Positions 12,091 to 23,921 of a stretch of DNA of 64,000 nucleotides are shown one piece after another. The stretch spans positions 73,289,644 through 73,353,643 of the forward strand of contig CM067356.1 in assembly GCA_034190875.2 (NCBI GenBank), written 5' to 3'. Both the position numbers and the translations under genes were made by a program. The stretch comes from Urechis unicinctus (taxonomy: Eukaryota > Annelida > Polychaeta > Xenopneusta > Urechidae). The notes beneath the pieces are model-generated. The model was not told where the DNA came from, searched no databases, and was given only the letters and a program-made list of their open reading frames with translations. Position 1 is the first letter of the stretch, and each line of letters begins with the position of its first letter.

Positions 12091-15000
12091 CTATAATATT
12101 GTATAATATTGGTGGCACAGTTGTTTTAAGAAGCCTTTAAAATATCACTGCAGATGTCAAGAATGCAATCTGCCCAAGCATTGTATGCTACTCAGCTTAC
12201 TTGTTATTTAATGTCAGATATTCAAATGCACGATAAAATAATGGATCGAGATCGATACAATCAAATAGCACTGGGACTGGACATCGTCGGTGTCTATTTG
12301 TGATACCGTTTCGCAGCAAAATATGAATAACATTGGTGAGTTCATGTGTATCAGAGTTTGTTGACACTAGACCACCTCGAGGAATAGCATCAGTGTGCTA
12401 ATGACTTGCGCTCTAAGCAATAAATCGTGCGCTACAGCTAGTTTTAGCCTATTATGTGCGGTCGTACTATTGTGTTTGTCCAGAGAGTCAATGCGTGCTA
12501 GCTAACAAAATGATCACATGGACTTGCTACCTAAGTGGCACGCATAAAAATCAGCGGTTGCAGTCACACATGTTAGTCGATGTCCAATGACATCTTCCCA
12601 ATGGCAGCAGTAAATAAATGACCGCTTGTTCAAGTCAGCGCTCAGCTGCTTCCATATGCTTGGGGCATGAGTAGGTAACTAATGCCATAAAATCTGCTAT
12701 TTGCAATCGGTTCGTGTCTCTTATGTGTTGCTTTATGTAGTAACAAATACATTGAAATTTCCCCGGAGCATAATCGTGAATGGTTGATCAGGTTTGTGTG
12801 CGTTCCAGCGTATAATGGGATGCAGTCTGGCTGCATACACACTTTGCTCACTTACAAGTGCCATCATGGCGGTTGTGGTCCGTCAATTTCCCTTCTTTAT
12901 TTAATATAAAAGAAGCAGCCCGGGTTATGCTATCAGCGAATTTGGTAAAGATGCGTGCGTTAATAAAGTGTATAGGGGTATATTGAATTGCCCATGGAAC
13001 TAGATTCCCAAACAGCAAGTAAACAATTTCAGAATGATGAAGAGTTTGTCAACCCTTTGGTTGAAATTAGGATCAAAAGGCAGATTGTCCGAATATAAAT
13101 CAAGTATATACTTGATAGAGGCCCAATTATCCGTGCATAAAGAAAGCCATTAATAAGTATCGCACACCCTTTGTGTCTGTTACAAATGTATGGGGCGGTG
13201 CCGTTTGCAGATAACAATGTTACAGTTTTGATCTTATACATATATATGCGATACGAAATTTAGAACCCCTGCTATTTCTCTTAGACGATATCAAATATGA
13301 TATGCTACCATTGAAGGTAGATAATAGAATGCAGTAGCTTTGGTCGATATATTTAAACCAAAATATTATTTTGGCAAGTTGGTGCAATGTACTTGAATAT
13401 ATCAGGTAAATGATTGTACCATGATATCTTAAACGGTTTTCAATTACACAAATACAAGTAAAAATATACTATTCTGTATTCTTGCAGTAAATAACACTAT
13501 AGGAATACGTATCGTGAGAGATAACCATAGCAGAGCTAGAGGTGGTATGGTGTTGCAAAATGTCAGCAATGGCATCCAAGCGACCAAATGGTGTAACGTC
13601 ATACAACATGCTTACTATATAAAACCTCTCTGTACATATTATATAATTATGGAAGCATAAACAAGATGGCATTGAACAAAAGCGCTGTCAATATGTATCC
13701 TACTACGGAGGTAACACATGGGGCTGATTGCAAAGGCTAATAATCCATTAAATGTTTAATACAATCATTTTTGCACCCATTACCGTTCGATGGTAAAACC
13801 GACACAGTTTCATTCCTATGATATTGCATGTAAGCACGATAATTTCGATATTACCCTGGACGTGTTTGAAGTGAACTATTTCGAATGTGTATCATAGCTC
13901 TGCACGCTAATAACTTATTTGAAAGGTGATCAGTTGCAAGATGCGCAAGTAGAATAAGTAGAATGTATGGTATGCTGAAGCCTATATATTGCAAAACTTT
14001 GTGTTACTGTATTGCAAGCAACCGAATACATGTTCCTTCACTACATGGATCGATATGCGATTTTTCTTATATTTTGTGCACTATTTGCACTTTATTAAAT
14101 AGCCATCGACCGTCGAGCTGGTAAGCTCATAGCCATATAGTATCACGACCTAAATTAATGTTTATATGGTTCATTAGTATATATTTAGTAATGCTATCAA
14201 ATCAGTGACTTGGTTAAGCAATTCCAGTTAAAACCCTGCATGACTCACCTGAATCAGCTCTTCAACTGTTACGAATATATATATTTGCTCTAAAACGTCG
14301 GATCGGAACATTTCCGATATTCTATGCTGTTTGTAGAATGCCGTTGCGCTTTCCACAGTGGTCGAATTCCTATACAAATGTAATCTACACCAAGCAGTAA
14401 AATACCTAGTCGCAGTTTCGACCATTTGTTTAATATATACTTAAACATGCAGCGAATATTAAAAGGAACACCTTTTACATAATAAACATACCAGGCCTGT
14501 CGTGTTTTTCAGGTTGGAGAGTGAATTTAAAGGTGATGACTTAATTTTGCAAGTACGGAGTTGCTTAAATATTCAGCCCCGCCCCTTGAGATTAGTTTAA
14601 GCGTCCAGTCATAAAAGACGGATTTGTCAAATCATTGTACAATAGGCTTTTATGATGTCATATACAAATAATAATTGCTGAGTAATCATCTGGAAATGAG
14701 AAGCAAGTGTCCCCGTCGGACGCAAAGATACTCGGTTAGAATAAAGAAAAAATGTGCGCAGCTAGGTCTTTTGTATACTTTCTGTGTTTCCCTTTTCTGG
14801 ATCGACTATCAGATGCTCTTTGTGTTTTGTTCAGTAACAAAAGATGCCAATGATCTGTGATTTCCCTGCGGACAGCAATAATAGAAACAAACGACATCAA
14901 GAAGGTATGGAAGCGTTAGGTCCGATACATTATCGAAATTTTACGTCGCTTTCAATAACAACGTAAGACCGCGTTTTGGAAGGCGGATATCTGTTAGTAA

Positions 15001-15155
15001 TCATCGATTTACTTATGCCACTGCCCGCTAGGTAAAGTTCTGATGTAAAATGTTGGCTTCACGATTTTTCTCCATAAAACGGTAAAAAAGCGTGTTGCCT
15101 CATATCTGCATATAATTTGCATAATCGGTGTATTAACATTTAGAGTTACTGACAA
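12091..15155. other. No recognisable gene
   Basis: Open frames reach only 70 codons and look random in composition (for example 12642-12851 minus and 13469-13672 minus). No repeat pair or RNA structure stood out. Confidence 0.4.
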
Positions 15156-15354
15156 ACACTTAAAGCACGATACGAACTGTGACACTTGGCAATACACCGA
15201 TAAGAGCCAACTGCCCCTCCTCGCTGGGGCTGTGATAATGAAGGCTACAACGTGAACACTCCACATTCTCCCCATGATGTTTTGCGAAAATAAGCACGAC
15301 ATTACAAATTGTACACGTGCTGTTAATCGCTGTGCTGGCATTCGAGGCAATCAT
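15156..15354 (-). pseudogene. Decayed PHD-type zinc-finger fragment (frameshifted)
   Basis: The minus-strand frame starting at 15354 encodes CTIC, then 15 residues, then CSRC, then SLHY and H: Cys14, Cys17, Cys33, Cys36 and His41. This is the C-x2-C-x(9-39)-C-x2-C-x4-H core of a PHD finger. The sixth ligand (H-x2-C) is Ser44. The last pair appears only after a change of frame, where FVSCFKC (C-x2-C after an aromatic residue) lies about 19 codons beyond position 44, the usual place for the Trp/Phe-x-Cys-x2-Cys end of the fold. So there is one frameshift and one lost ligand. PHD fingers occur in chromatin proteins and also at the N-terminus of some non-LTR retrotransposon proteins; I see no endonuclease or reverse transcriptase next to it. 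The match could be chance, but the order and spacing of seven ligand positions argue for a relic. Confidence 0.4.
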
Positions 15355-15359
15355 TTGTC

Positions 15360-18339
15360 AGAAAACCGTACCAAAGAGTGGCAGCCTCTTTTTGAACTCA
15401 GACATTTATTCGTTTAACTAGGTCTCTCTCTTCTTTCAGATAGCTAGTAGCAAGTACTCAGTACCATGCGTATTGTATGAGGTGCCCCAAAAATTGCAAG
15501 TCATTATTAGCGCTGAAGTACTTATGTTGAAAGCTGACGTCAGTCAGTTTGTACACAGATTTGTTGCTGCATTTAAAAGCTCTACTGCTCTTCCTTGAGG
15601 AAGACATTGTCAGTTAAGGAAATTATATAATTGTCATTTGCGTTATAATCTCGTCAAATTGAAAGCTTTACTTCTGAATGAGGCTTTATTTTCATAAGAT
15701 GACGGAGATATAATGCTGGTCATTATTTTGTCATATTACTATAATCCGGTGACATTTCCTCCAGTGTTCATATTAAGCTACCGGAACACATCGAGCAACA
15801 ATGCAAAACCGACGCTTCCATGTCGGAACCGAGTTTCAAAATGTCTGTCCGGCTTCTTATCTCATAACCTATGCATATTTAATCATGTCATTGGGCTTGC
15901 TGTTAAAGGCAGTTTGTCAAGACACGTTCTGGTTCACCGCAATCTGCATATCATAATACCATGTTTCATGCTGTAATGGAAACCTTAGCGAATGCTCTAG
16001 ATTTAAACAATTGTTCAGTCGACGACTAGACATTCACCATCCGTTTTAGTTGGGTATTTGCTATGGATGTAGATGAGAAATCATGTTTGGTCTGCATTAA
16101 ACAGTAATGCGTCTTCCCTATTTCCATACTTACAGAGGACATTCCATGTCAAATGCCAGAGGTGACGCCATTCACCTCATTACGAGGTGGTCAAAAAAAT
16201 TGTTATTGTTACATTCGAGGTACAATGGACTCACTATAACCATTTGACCTGGACCGGCAAAACTACCTAAAGCATTTTGCGAGTTTTAACAAACATCAGG
16301 CAATGGCAAAAAAACGATGACTTCCACGGGCACCGAAAGGACGATGAGCAGAACGGATAATGTGTAATCACTAATTTTCCAACCCATGTGACTGCAGCCT
16401 CATTATATATGCAGGCCATAAGTACTGCAAATAATCATTGTGATGGAGTAGTTAGAGATTGAACGTTATTTTACCATTGGCTTTCGGTCGGGTGGGCCGT
16501 GATCTTTTTGGAGAGTTTCCTAATCAACCCGTTCATCCTCGTCCATTCACGCTGCAGTATCAACTCGTCGATGACTGTGGAGACAACATTTAATCTAGAT
16601 GTCAACTGTTATTACACAGAAGTGTTTAAGGGTTCTATAAAGGCTGGTTCCTACTTGAGCAAAACATCTCGAGTAGTGGATATATAAGTCACACCCTGGC
16701 GTAATATGTACCACTTACGTCACTTTTATGGTATATCTAGATATGTCACAAAAGCAATATACTAGCTGCCGATACTCCTCACTATTGTTGCTAGTATAGA
16801 GAGGCTAACATACGTTGGATGAATGTAGTATAACCACGCTCAACTTATTTGTGACTCTTCATGAAACTAAACTGGCAAAATGTAGGCATAGTTGTCCAAC
16901 ACTGAGGTTGGTTGTATCGCTAAGTTAACGGCCATTATATGTTCACGTTGAGGAAAGTCGCAAAGGATGCTGTTAAGACGCAACAACTGTCCAGCCTGAA
17001 GTTTCTGTCTCTCAAACGCCAGCGCTAAAGAAACATGAGAATTCACACGGCTCATTCATATCTGTTGATAATAATAGAGCTAATATTCCGGAACACGGTT
17101 CACACTCAAACTAAACGCTAACATAAGCATGCACCCCACATACTTTACACAAATTGGAAACACATCACACACATCATCAGCATATTACAGCACGCTACCA
17201 ACCATAGCAACACTCATATATTGTATTATACAACACGCGCACCAGCATCCCCCTCTGGTTGAGTATGCAGCCTACACTGCGTATCTAGAAAGACGGTATA
17301 ACTGGACAATATATAACTAAGGTATTTTCATCACGTTTGCCTTTGTTTGGCGCTCCAAATCTTAGCCGTTTTTTTTATCTGAAATCGCAATTGAGCAAAC
17401 GTGATAAATCTGGATTTACTTATCGTCAACAATTGGGATGATAATGTCAGCATCTCTGGATTCGTGCTGGTACATAAAATCGGTTTGCATTAAGCATCAG
17501 GGCGTCCTCTGCTTTTATATATCATCAAATTTGCCAATAACTACATCAGTTACATATAATATCCTGATATTACACTCATCTGTGAGTCACTTTACCAATA
17601 TGTGTAACATGTACTTCTTGTGCTGAACAGAACATCTAGCTCTTCGAAAGTATTTCGATTCATATTGTTAATTAACATGTTACTTTTTCCACGCCAATGA
17701 AAAGTGTTTTCGTTATTGTGTTTGACAACGAACAGTGCTGTTGAAAACAAACGTCCATGGGACGTTCGACCTTTTGGGGCTAGCTATTTTGTTTGAAAAC
17801 ACCTCATAAATTAGCCAATGTCTTTGTGACCGTGCATACATACTTATTTAACAATACTAGATCTCCAGCAGCAATGCAAAACACAGTCTGTTTCACAATA
17901 TTGACTTATCAGTTCGATAATTATTTCTATTTCTTAGGGCAGGTAGACCTAGTTGTCTGCTTGGTAATGCAAAACGAACTAACTATTTCATATCACGCAC
18001 CTGTTTTAGTGTGTCTTCAATGGATAAGTGTCACGATTTATGCAAGTGGAGCAGAGGCATAAACAATAGAAGTGTTCATGAACAGATGGGTACTTACCAA
18101 TACGAATCGCTGTTCACGCAGTACCGGTCACACATTATACAAAGAAGGTTTGCATAATTGAGACGTGTCTACTAACTCAAAACATATTTATACAAAGGGT
18201 AAAACACTCTCACAAAAACTTCTAAAGCAAATCCGCCCATTCAGAGAAACAGTGCGGGTGTTTATTTTTTCTTCGATCAAACTCTGTTGACACGGTCGTG
18301 ACATTGGGCCAAAAATAGCGCAGAGCATGCAATACAATG
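15360..18339. other. No recognisable gene
   Basis: The longest open frames are 87-89 codons (15713-15976 plus, 17793-18062 plus) and have no recognisable motif. A CTGACGTCAG palindrome sits at 15534-15543. Nothing else stood out. Confidence 0.4.
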
Positions 18340-18872
18340 TATCACGTCTACATTTAGAACATTAGAATTTGGTCCTTGGTCCATGTTGACTCCTGCTATC
18401 ATCAACTACGGAGCTACATATAACGCGTCGCGTATTAAATATCGAATGGAGAGCAAATAAATATGCCGATATTTATAATACCGTCAGTATATGTAGGTAT
18501 ATGTGCATACATGTATGCATGTACGTTTATATATATGTACCTATGTACATATGGACGTAGGTATGGATGTATGCATGTATGTATGTATATATATGTATGC
18601 ATGATGTATGTATAATACCGTATGTATGTATGTAGTATGTATGTATGTGCATGTATGTATGTATGTATGTACCTGTATGTATGTATGGACGTATGTATGT
18701 ATGTATGTATGTATGTATGTATGTATGTATGTATGTATGTATGTATGTATGTATGTATGTATGTACGTATGCATATATGTATATATGCATGTATGTATGT
18801 ATGTATGTATGTATGTATGATGTATGTATGCATGTATGTATGTATGCATGTATGTATGTATGTTTATATGTA
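18340..18872 (-). repeat. Inverted fragment of repeat family E
   Basis: Read on the minus strand, this stretch is collinear with part of E1/E2. The word tgttgactcctgc at 18384-18396 is the complement of 8449-8461. A 34-base stretch around 18424-18457 matches the complement of the region just right of the E2 ATAC array at about 28 of 34 positions, and the TATG array that follows is the complement of the family's ATAC array. About 120 bp of the family sequence is missing between these anchors. It directly abuts the forward copy E2, so the pair forms an inverted repeat around 18.87-21.46 kb. Confidence 0.7.
18488..18870 (+). repeat. (TATG)n microsatellite
   Basis: About 380 bp of GTAT/TATG repeats with scattered GCAT and GTAC variants. 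The longest pure run is about 18 units (18691-18764). It is complementary in unit to the ATAC arrays at 7866-8224 and 21460-21830. Overlapping open frames in all three frames of both strands are artefacts of the four-base period. Confidence 0.95.
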
Positions 18873-19045
18873 TGATCATTATGCGTGCTTCTTCTGCGCT
18901 GAAGCCAATAATTGGCTTGGCTAGCAAATCCTCCGAGCCATACTATTGACGCCCACCAGTGTCAAATGGTTACAAAAATGGCAATGGCAGAAGTGTATGC
19001 ATACACATGCGCCTGAACAGCTCAGAGCATGATTTGTATTCTATC

Positions 19046-19800
19046 AAATTCGTGACGTCTGACAAAATAGAGGCAAAACTAACCAAGTAAGATACAACTC
19101 TAGTCGAATTGCTTTAGTTCATCGATATGAATGTTGGATGCCTTACGACTGCGGTTTCGTTTGGTAGAATAAATCATTCGATTTGCACAAGCATTAATTT
19201 CTGAAAAAGTACCCTTTTTGCCAATGTCAAGCATTGAAAAGCCGATACAATCAACTTGCAACATCTTAATATTAATGTAAGGAGCAAGACCTTTTGAAGG
19301 ATATTATTTGCGCGCTCCATATTACAAATGCACGTACTCTGTCAACTCATATAACATCTCCTCTATGCAGCCTTGACCATGTAGTTAAACGCTATATCAT
19401 GTTGGTCTTGGTATAGAGTATGTGCAGACGACCGACCAAGCAGCACCATGCATAACCGTCATGATATTACCACATAAACATATTAATGCATTGATTACAG
19501 GCGAAATAGAGTGCTGAAAGTGTTTACAACTAGGCACATATGCAATTATGTACAACATTACTGCAATCAATTTTGATTACTTCAAATTAGAATTTAGAAG
19601 CAATGATACTCCTATGGCGTTGGTCTGGCCCCACAGGCTTTACAATAAAGGTCAAATAATTGAACACTGATCGTAACAGCGTAAACGTTTAATTGCTCCG
19701 GATTAGTATCCGCTCATTAGCATCAACCTTGTGCTGCGGCTGCTGCTTTCATTGAGTACGTTGCTTTATCTGAAGAACCCAAACATAGACTGGTCAGATA
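19046..19800. other. About 755-bp segment present in E2, absent from E1
   Basis: The flanking sequences (tgtatt before, gcatgtca after) are adjacent in E1 near 6430-6455 but are separated here. It may be an insertion in E2 or a deletion in E1. I see no clear terminal inverted repeat, target duplication or poly(A) at the edges. A minus-strand 66-codon frame (19723-19923) crosses the right edge and is not credible. Confidence 0.55.
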
Positions 19801-20009
19801 TCGGACAATTTTAGGCATGTCAAGGGGAGAAAAAGGGTTAGATGCTGCAATATTCAATGTTTTACAAATGAAGGACGAGAGAGGGTAGTTATCTGGGAGT
19901 CGTAAAACTGACATAATTGTCATTCAAGTGGCACTTCTGCGTTCAGTGGCTAACCACAATTTGCTCACCAAATTAGTGTGTTGGTTAAAAAACGACGCTA
20001 TGTTTGCAA

Positions 20010-20420
20010 TGAGCGTCACTTTGCGTCTCGGGCGATGTTGTCTTTACTCAATCGGCCAAATTCAATGAAATCTTTAATCAAGTGCGCGATGTCACACGTA
20101 TCCGGATTTTAAAGGCACATTTTTTTGACGCAATGAAAAGTTTTGCCGCCATTTTATCGGTTTGTTGCAGACCCAAGCACAGCCCCATCCTTCCATTGTT
20201 ATAGCATAGATGATAATGACTCTTTCATAACCCAGATCTCTTTGGTCGCCATCATATACTTTGCATCGTATTCTCCCCATGGAACGCGTAAAAAAGCTAA
20301 AGGACGTAAAAATACATCTGACCGCGGTGTCTTCAGGTATGTCTAAGAGTGAACTAAAAATGTTTGATTCGTGTAATCCAGTGGCAACCCAGTAAACTGG
20401 TTCAATGAACTATATTCACA
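20010..20420. other. About 410-bp segment present in E2, absent from E1
   Basis: E1 goes from gacgctatgttt directly into caataaacgtttttt (6650-6675). In E2 the same two flanks are about 410 bp apart. The segment contains overlapping plus and minus 60-67 codon frames without motifs. Confidence 0.5.
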
Positions 20421-21459
20421 ATAAGGCGCTTTTTTAAAATGAATATCCTGTTCCACCAGCGTAATTAAACCAAATGGATGTCGTTACGAACGATAACAAC
20501 CCTCCAACCGTCGTTAAAATTAGCGATCAAATATCACGGAACGCTGTTCAAGAGCTGTTTACTGGCAAATAGTCCAACAAACCCAGTCGGTCCATATTAA
20601 TATTCGTGCCTTAATTATTTAATGAGTACATCAGTGCCCAACCTATTTTTCACTCACCCGTATTGATTTATTTTATTTCATTGCAGCATAGATATATAGT
20701 ATTTGTTTAGAGCTTATCTGTCGTCTGTAAACTATCAAATGATCGTTTACAATTATGAAGATAAGACGATTATGCAAAAGCCTTATCTTATTTTCCGTCG
20801 AATTTTTAGTGAGCTTACAAATAGTTTACAATGGCAATGAAATTCAGTTGATATATTGTATAAACATTTAGTTCTTAATGCCCTTGTAAGTTACTCTCTC
20901 TGAGGTTAACGCACTGACAGGTATTAACTAACTGAACAACGTGCATTTAATGTTCGTGAATGTGTACGATAAGTCATGCACCGTAATGACGATTATTGGA
21001 TCTGCGCAACATGTGCTTATTTCGATCAGCACATTGCAAGTCACTATATTTACTGCATAACTTTAATACGGGCGTCGGCATAATCTATCTGTACACGAAT
21101 TACTCAAGATCAAAAGGGACGAGCGTGTTCTAATGTGCGAGAGCAAATCCTTGGTATTGATAAACCGAATCTGTTCCTCAGTCATATACACCATATCTCG
21201 TTTTTTTAGAGCACCTGAGTGCTTGAAAAGCATGATATATCGTTGACGATACTTCAATGGAGCGATTGATCACGGAGCCACTGTTTATTGGATTTCTGTA
21301 CCATGCATCAAGGGATATAGTAGTGAAGGGAATGTTGATGATTTATCTAACACCGGTGATAAACCAATCGCTGCGATGAATGAGTGATTGGCATAATAAT
21401 CAATCACGTAATACAACGACGTCATTTTGCTTTTATCTGCCTCGGCTACATATTTAAAA

Positions 21460-21552
21460 TCATACACACACATACTGATATACATAAATACTGACATACA
21501 TACTTACATAAATACTTGCAAATATATAAACATGCATACATACATACATGAA

Positions 21553-21613
<61 letters not shown>

Positions 21614-21830
21614 ACATACTTACATACATGCGTACATACATATATACATATATACATGCATACATAGAGTTATATATATATAAATATATATACATGCATA
21701 CAAACATACAGACATACATACGTATAGACATACATAAATGCATAAATACTTCCAACATATAAACAATCATACATGCATATATTCATACATACGTGCTTAC
21801 ATACATATACATACAGAAATACAAGTATCG
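21460..21830 (+). repeat. (ATAC)n microsatellite with internal (TA)n, in E2
   Basis: This is the homologue of the 7866-8224 array. A 44-bp pure TA run (21555-21598) has grown inside it and has no counterpart in E1. The apparent open frames of 65-111 codons are low-complexity translations. Confidence 0.95.
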
Positions 21831-22385
21831 CGGTCCGTATCTGTACATGCTTTTCCATTTCCAATTGCTCTGCATTCGATGCTTAATGCGTGACGCATTT
21901 TATAAAGGACTGTATCTAAGTGTGTTCATCGATTGAATTCAGCGACTTAGCTGTAATGAACAATCAGAATATCAGTGCCGCCTAGCTTTTGAAATGATGC
22001 AGTAACGTCGACTTTAGGGGATTTTCGCTGTTGCATATATGGTGAAAGCAGAAGTCGATAAGGACCAAGGGCAGCAACGAGTAGGATTATTATTGCATTG
22101 ACCGCGCCCCTTTTTAGGACCTTCAACGTAAGCCCTTGTTTATGCACTACCTTCCATGAAACAAGGCTATTGGGATATCATGAACGCCGCTCAGGTGACA
22201 AATACGCCTACGATGACCTCTCGCTACTCATCACATCTTTACAGACCTGACCTGTTACTCAGTGGTATTCAAAGCTTTTTTTCATATGCTTAACCCGAGC
22301 AATTTAGTCTTTGTGTATACAAATCCAAAATTGGTTTTGATGGCAGTTTAGGATGTTACAGAAAGATAATTGGCAAAAATGTATA

Positions 22386-22980
22386 TCCTGACAATTTTAT
22401 AAAATGGAAAAAGAGCAGGAATATCATATTTTGGATGCTAAACATAACTGTAGTGCACTCAGCATCAGGAGCTATCCCCGTGAAACCGTGCCACAAATAT
22501 ATTTTAGTGTATCAGAAGGATGTATCAAGCGTTGTGTTAAGGTAACCGGGAATTTGTATTGGCATATGTTCTTTGTCTGATGGTGACTTCACTCCATAAC
22601 GTGACGGTCATATACTCAAAAATTAATAGAATAATACGGATATAGGTCAGTATGAATTTCGAATTATGGATTTGTAAAGAGCTGTAGTGAAAGAGTGTCG
22701 AACAATTTTACATTTAAACATTGCATGCGATTCGTATACAAGTTATTTTTCATTATAACGAAAATAACATTGCGACGACAGACAAAATCAATTGTTTGTT
22801 ACTGTAACCAAACCTAAAGTGATTCAGTCAAGTACTCTACAAAGTTATCGTGAAATAGGAACATACTGCGTGACGTATGTGGATTTTCCGTAACACATTT
22901 GTCTGGAAAATCAACATTCAGCTTGATTTCATCACGGATGGGCATTGTAGTAGTCAACTTAACTCTAAAAACGGTAAATT
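22386..22980. other. Unique spacer, no feature seen
   Basis: This lies between the end of E2 and the low-complexity block. There is no open frame of note and no repeat partner seen. Confidence 0.4.
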
Positions 22981-23027
22981 TATATATATATATAGAGATA
23001 TAGAGAGAGAGAGAGAGAGATAGAGAG

Positions 23028-23069
<42 letters not shown>

Positions 23070-23082
23070 GAGATGGGAGAGA

Positions 23083-23121
<39 letters not shown>

Positions 23122-23290
23122 GAGAGAGAGAGATACGTCTAGATATAGAGAGATCACATACATATAGAGATTTAGGCATAGGGAGAGAGGGAGGGCAGAG
23201 GGAGAGATTTAGGGAGACAGGCATATAGATAGAGACACACACACACATAGAGAGAGAGAGAGATATATAGAGATAGATCCATAGAGAGAT
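22981..23290. repeat. Polypurine (AG)n tract
   Basis: About 300 bp of almost uninterrupted purines on the plus strand (gagagaga with occasional t, gggaga and acacac interruptions). The strand asymmetry and long mirror-symmetric GA runs are the arrangement known to allow triplex (H-DNA) structure. The SLSLSL-type minus-strand frame at 22814-23248 is its translation, not a gene. Confidence 0.95.
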
Positions 23291-23343
23291 ATAGATTTAG
23301 GCATATTTATAGATTTATTTATACATTCATATATATATATATT

Positions 23344-23385
<42 letters not shown>

Positions 23386-23433
23386 GTATATATATATTTA
23401 AATATATATAGATATATAAATATGTATATATAA

Positions 23434-23467
<34 letters not shown>

Positions 23468-23545
23468 TCATAAATATATATATATATATATATATATTTA
23501 TCTATCTAAATATATACATATGTATATAAATACATATTAATATAT
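23291..23545. repeat. Imperfect (AT)n block
   Basis: The polypurine tract passes into 250 bp of tatata, tataaata and tacata repeats. With the tract before it and the TA array 300 bp further on, it makes a 0.9-kb low-complexity zone. Confidence 0.9.
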
Positions 23546-23840
23546 TGAGTAATAGTACAATTGCATATATTGCAGCTAAAAAGACATACTGTTTGTAATA
23601 GTATGTGTGCGTTACTTTCCATGTCACATTTGTGTGTCAATATGTGTCGGTGTGTGTATATGTGTTAGTGTCTTAGCACTAGTGAATGAAATGTGATGAT
23701 AAATTTGTGTTCATTGTAGGAGGCTATAGGCCATTTTAAACCGTCATTCGAATCTCGGCTGGACATAAGCATGCCATACAGTACGAAACGCACACGACCA
23801 AGGTCGTGTTAATGCGTCTATGAAGCTACAAATGGATGAA

Positions 23841-23842
<2 letters not shown>

Positions 23843-23920
<78 letters not shown>
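23843..23920. repeat. (TA)n microsatellite, about 36 units
   Basis: A TA run, pure from about 23847 to 23918. Open frames of IYIYIY type on both strands here are artefacts. Confidence 0.95.

Positions 23921-23921
<1 letters not shown>

Larger units (their letters stand above)
18873..22385 (+). repeat. Dispersed repeat family E, copy 2 (E2)
   Basis: This is the longer homologue of 6255-8785, with the same order of anchor words. It is 1 kb longer mainly because of two segments absent from E1 (about 19046-19800 and 20010-20420). E1 in turn has extra segments near 6835-6965 and 7050-7130. Minus-strand open frames in matching places (8246-8437 and 21947-22147) share only a short stretch around MQQxKSPK before diverging by frameshift, so a conserved protein is not supported. 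Confidence 0.8.

Noticed and set aside
18435-18927. Overlapping 70-132 codon frames rich in HTYI or MYVC on both strands
   Set aside because: They are translations of the TATG/ATAC array; every frame is open because the four-base unit contains no in-frame stop. The same holds at 7846-8215 and 21427-21864.
22814-23248. 144-codon minus-strand frame with long Ser-Leu runs, resembling a low-complexity secreted protein
   Set aside because: The Ser-Leu part is exactly the (AG)n tract read on the minus strand, and the flanks show no coding signal.
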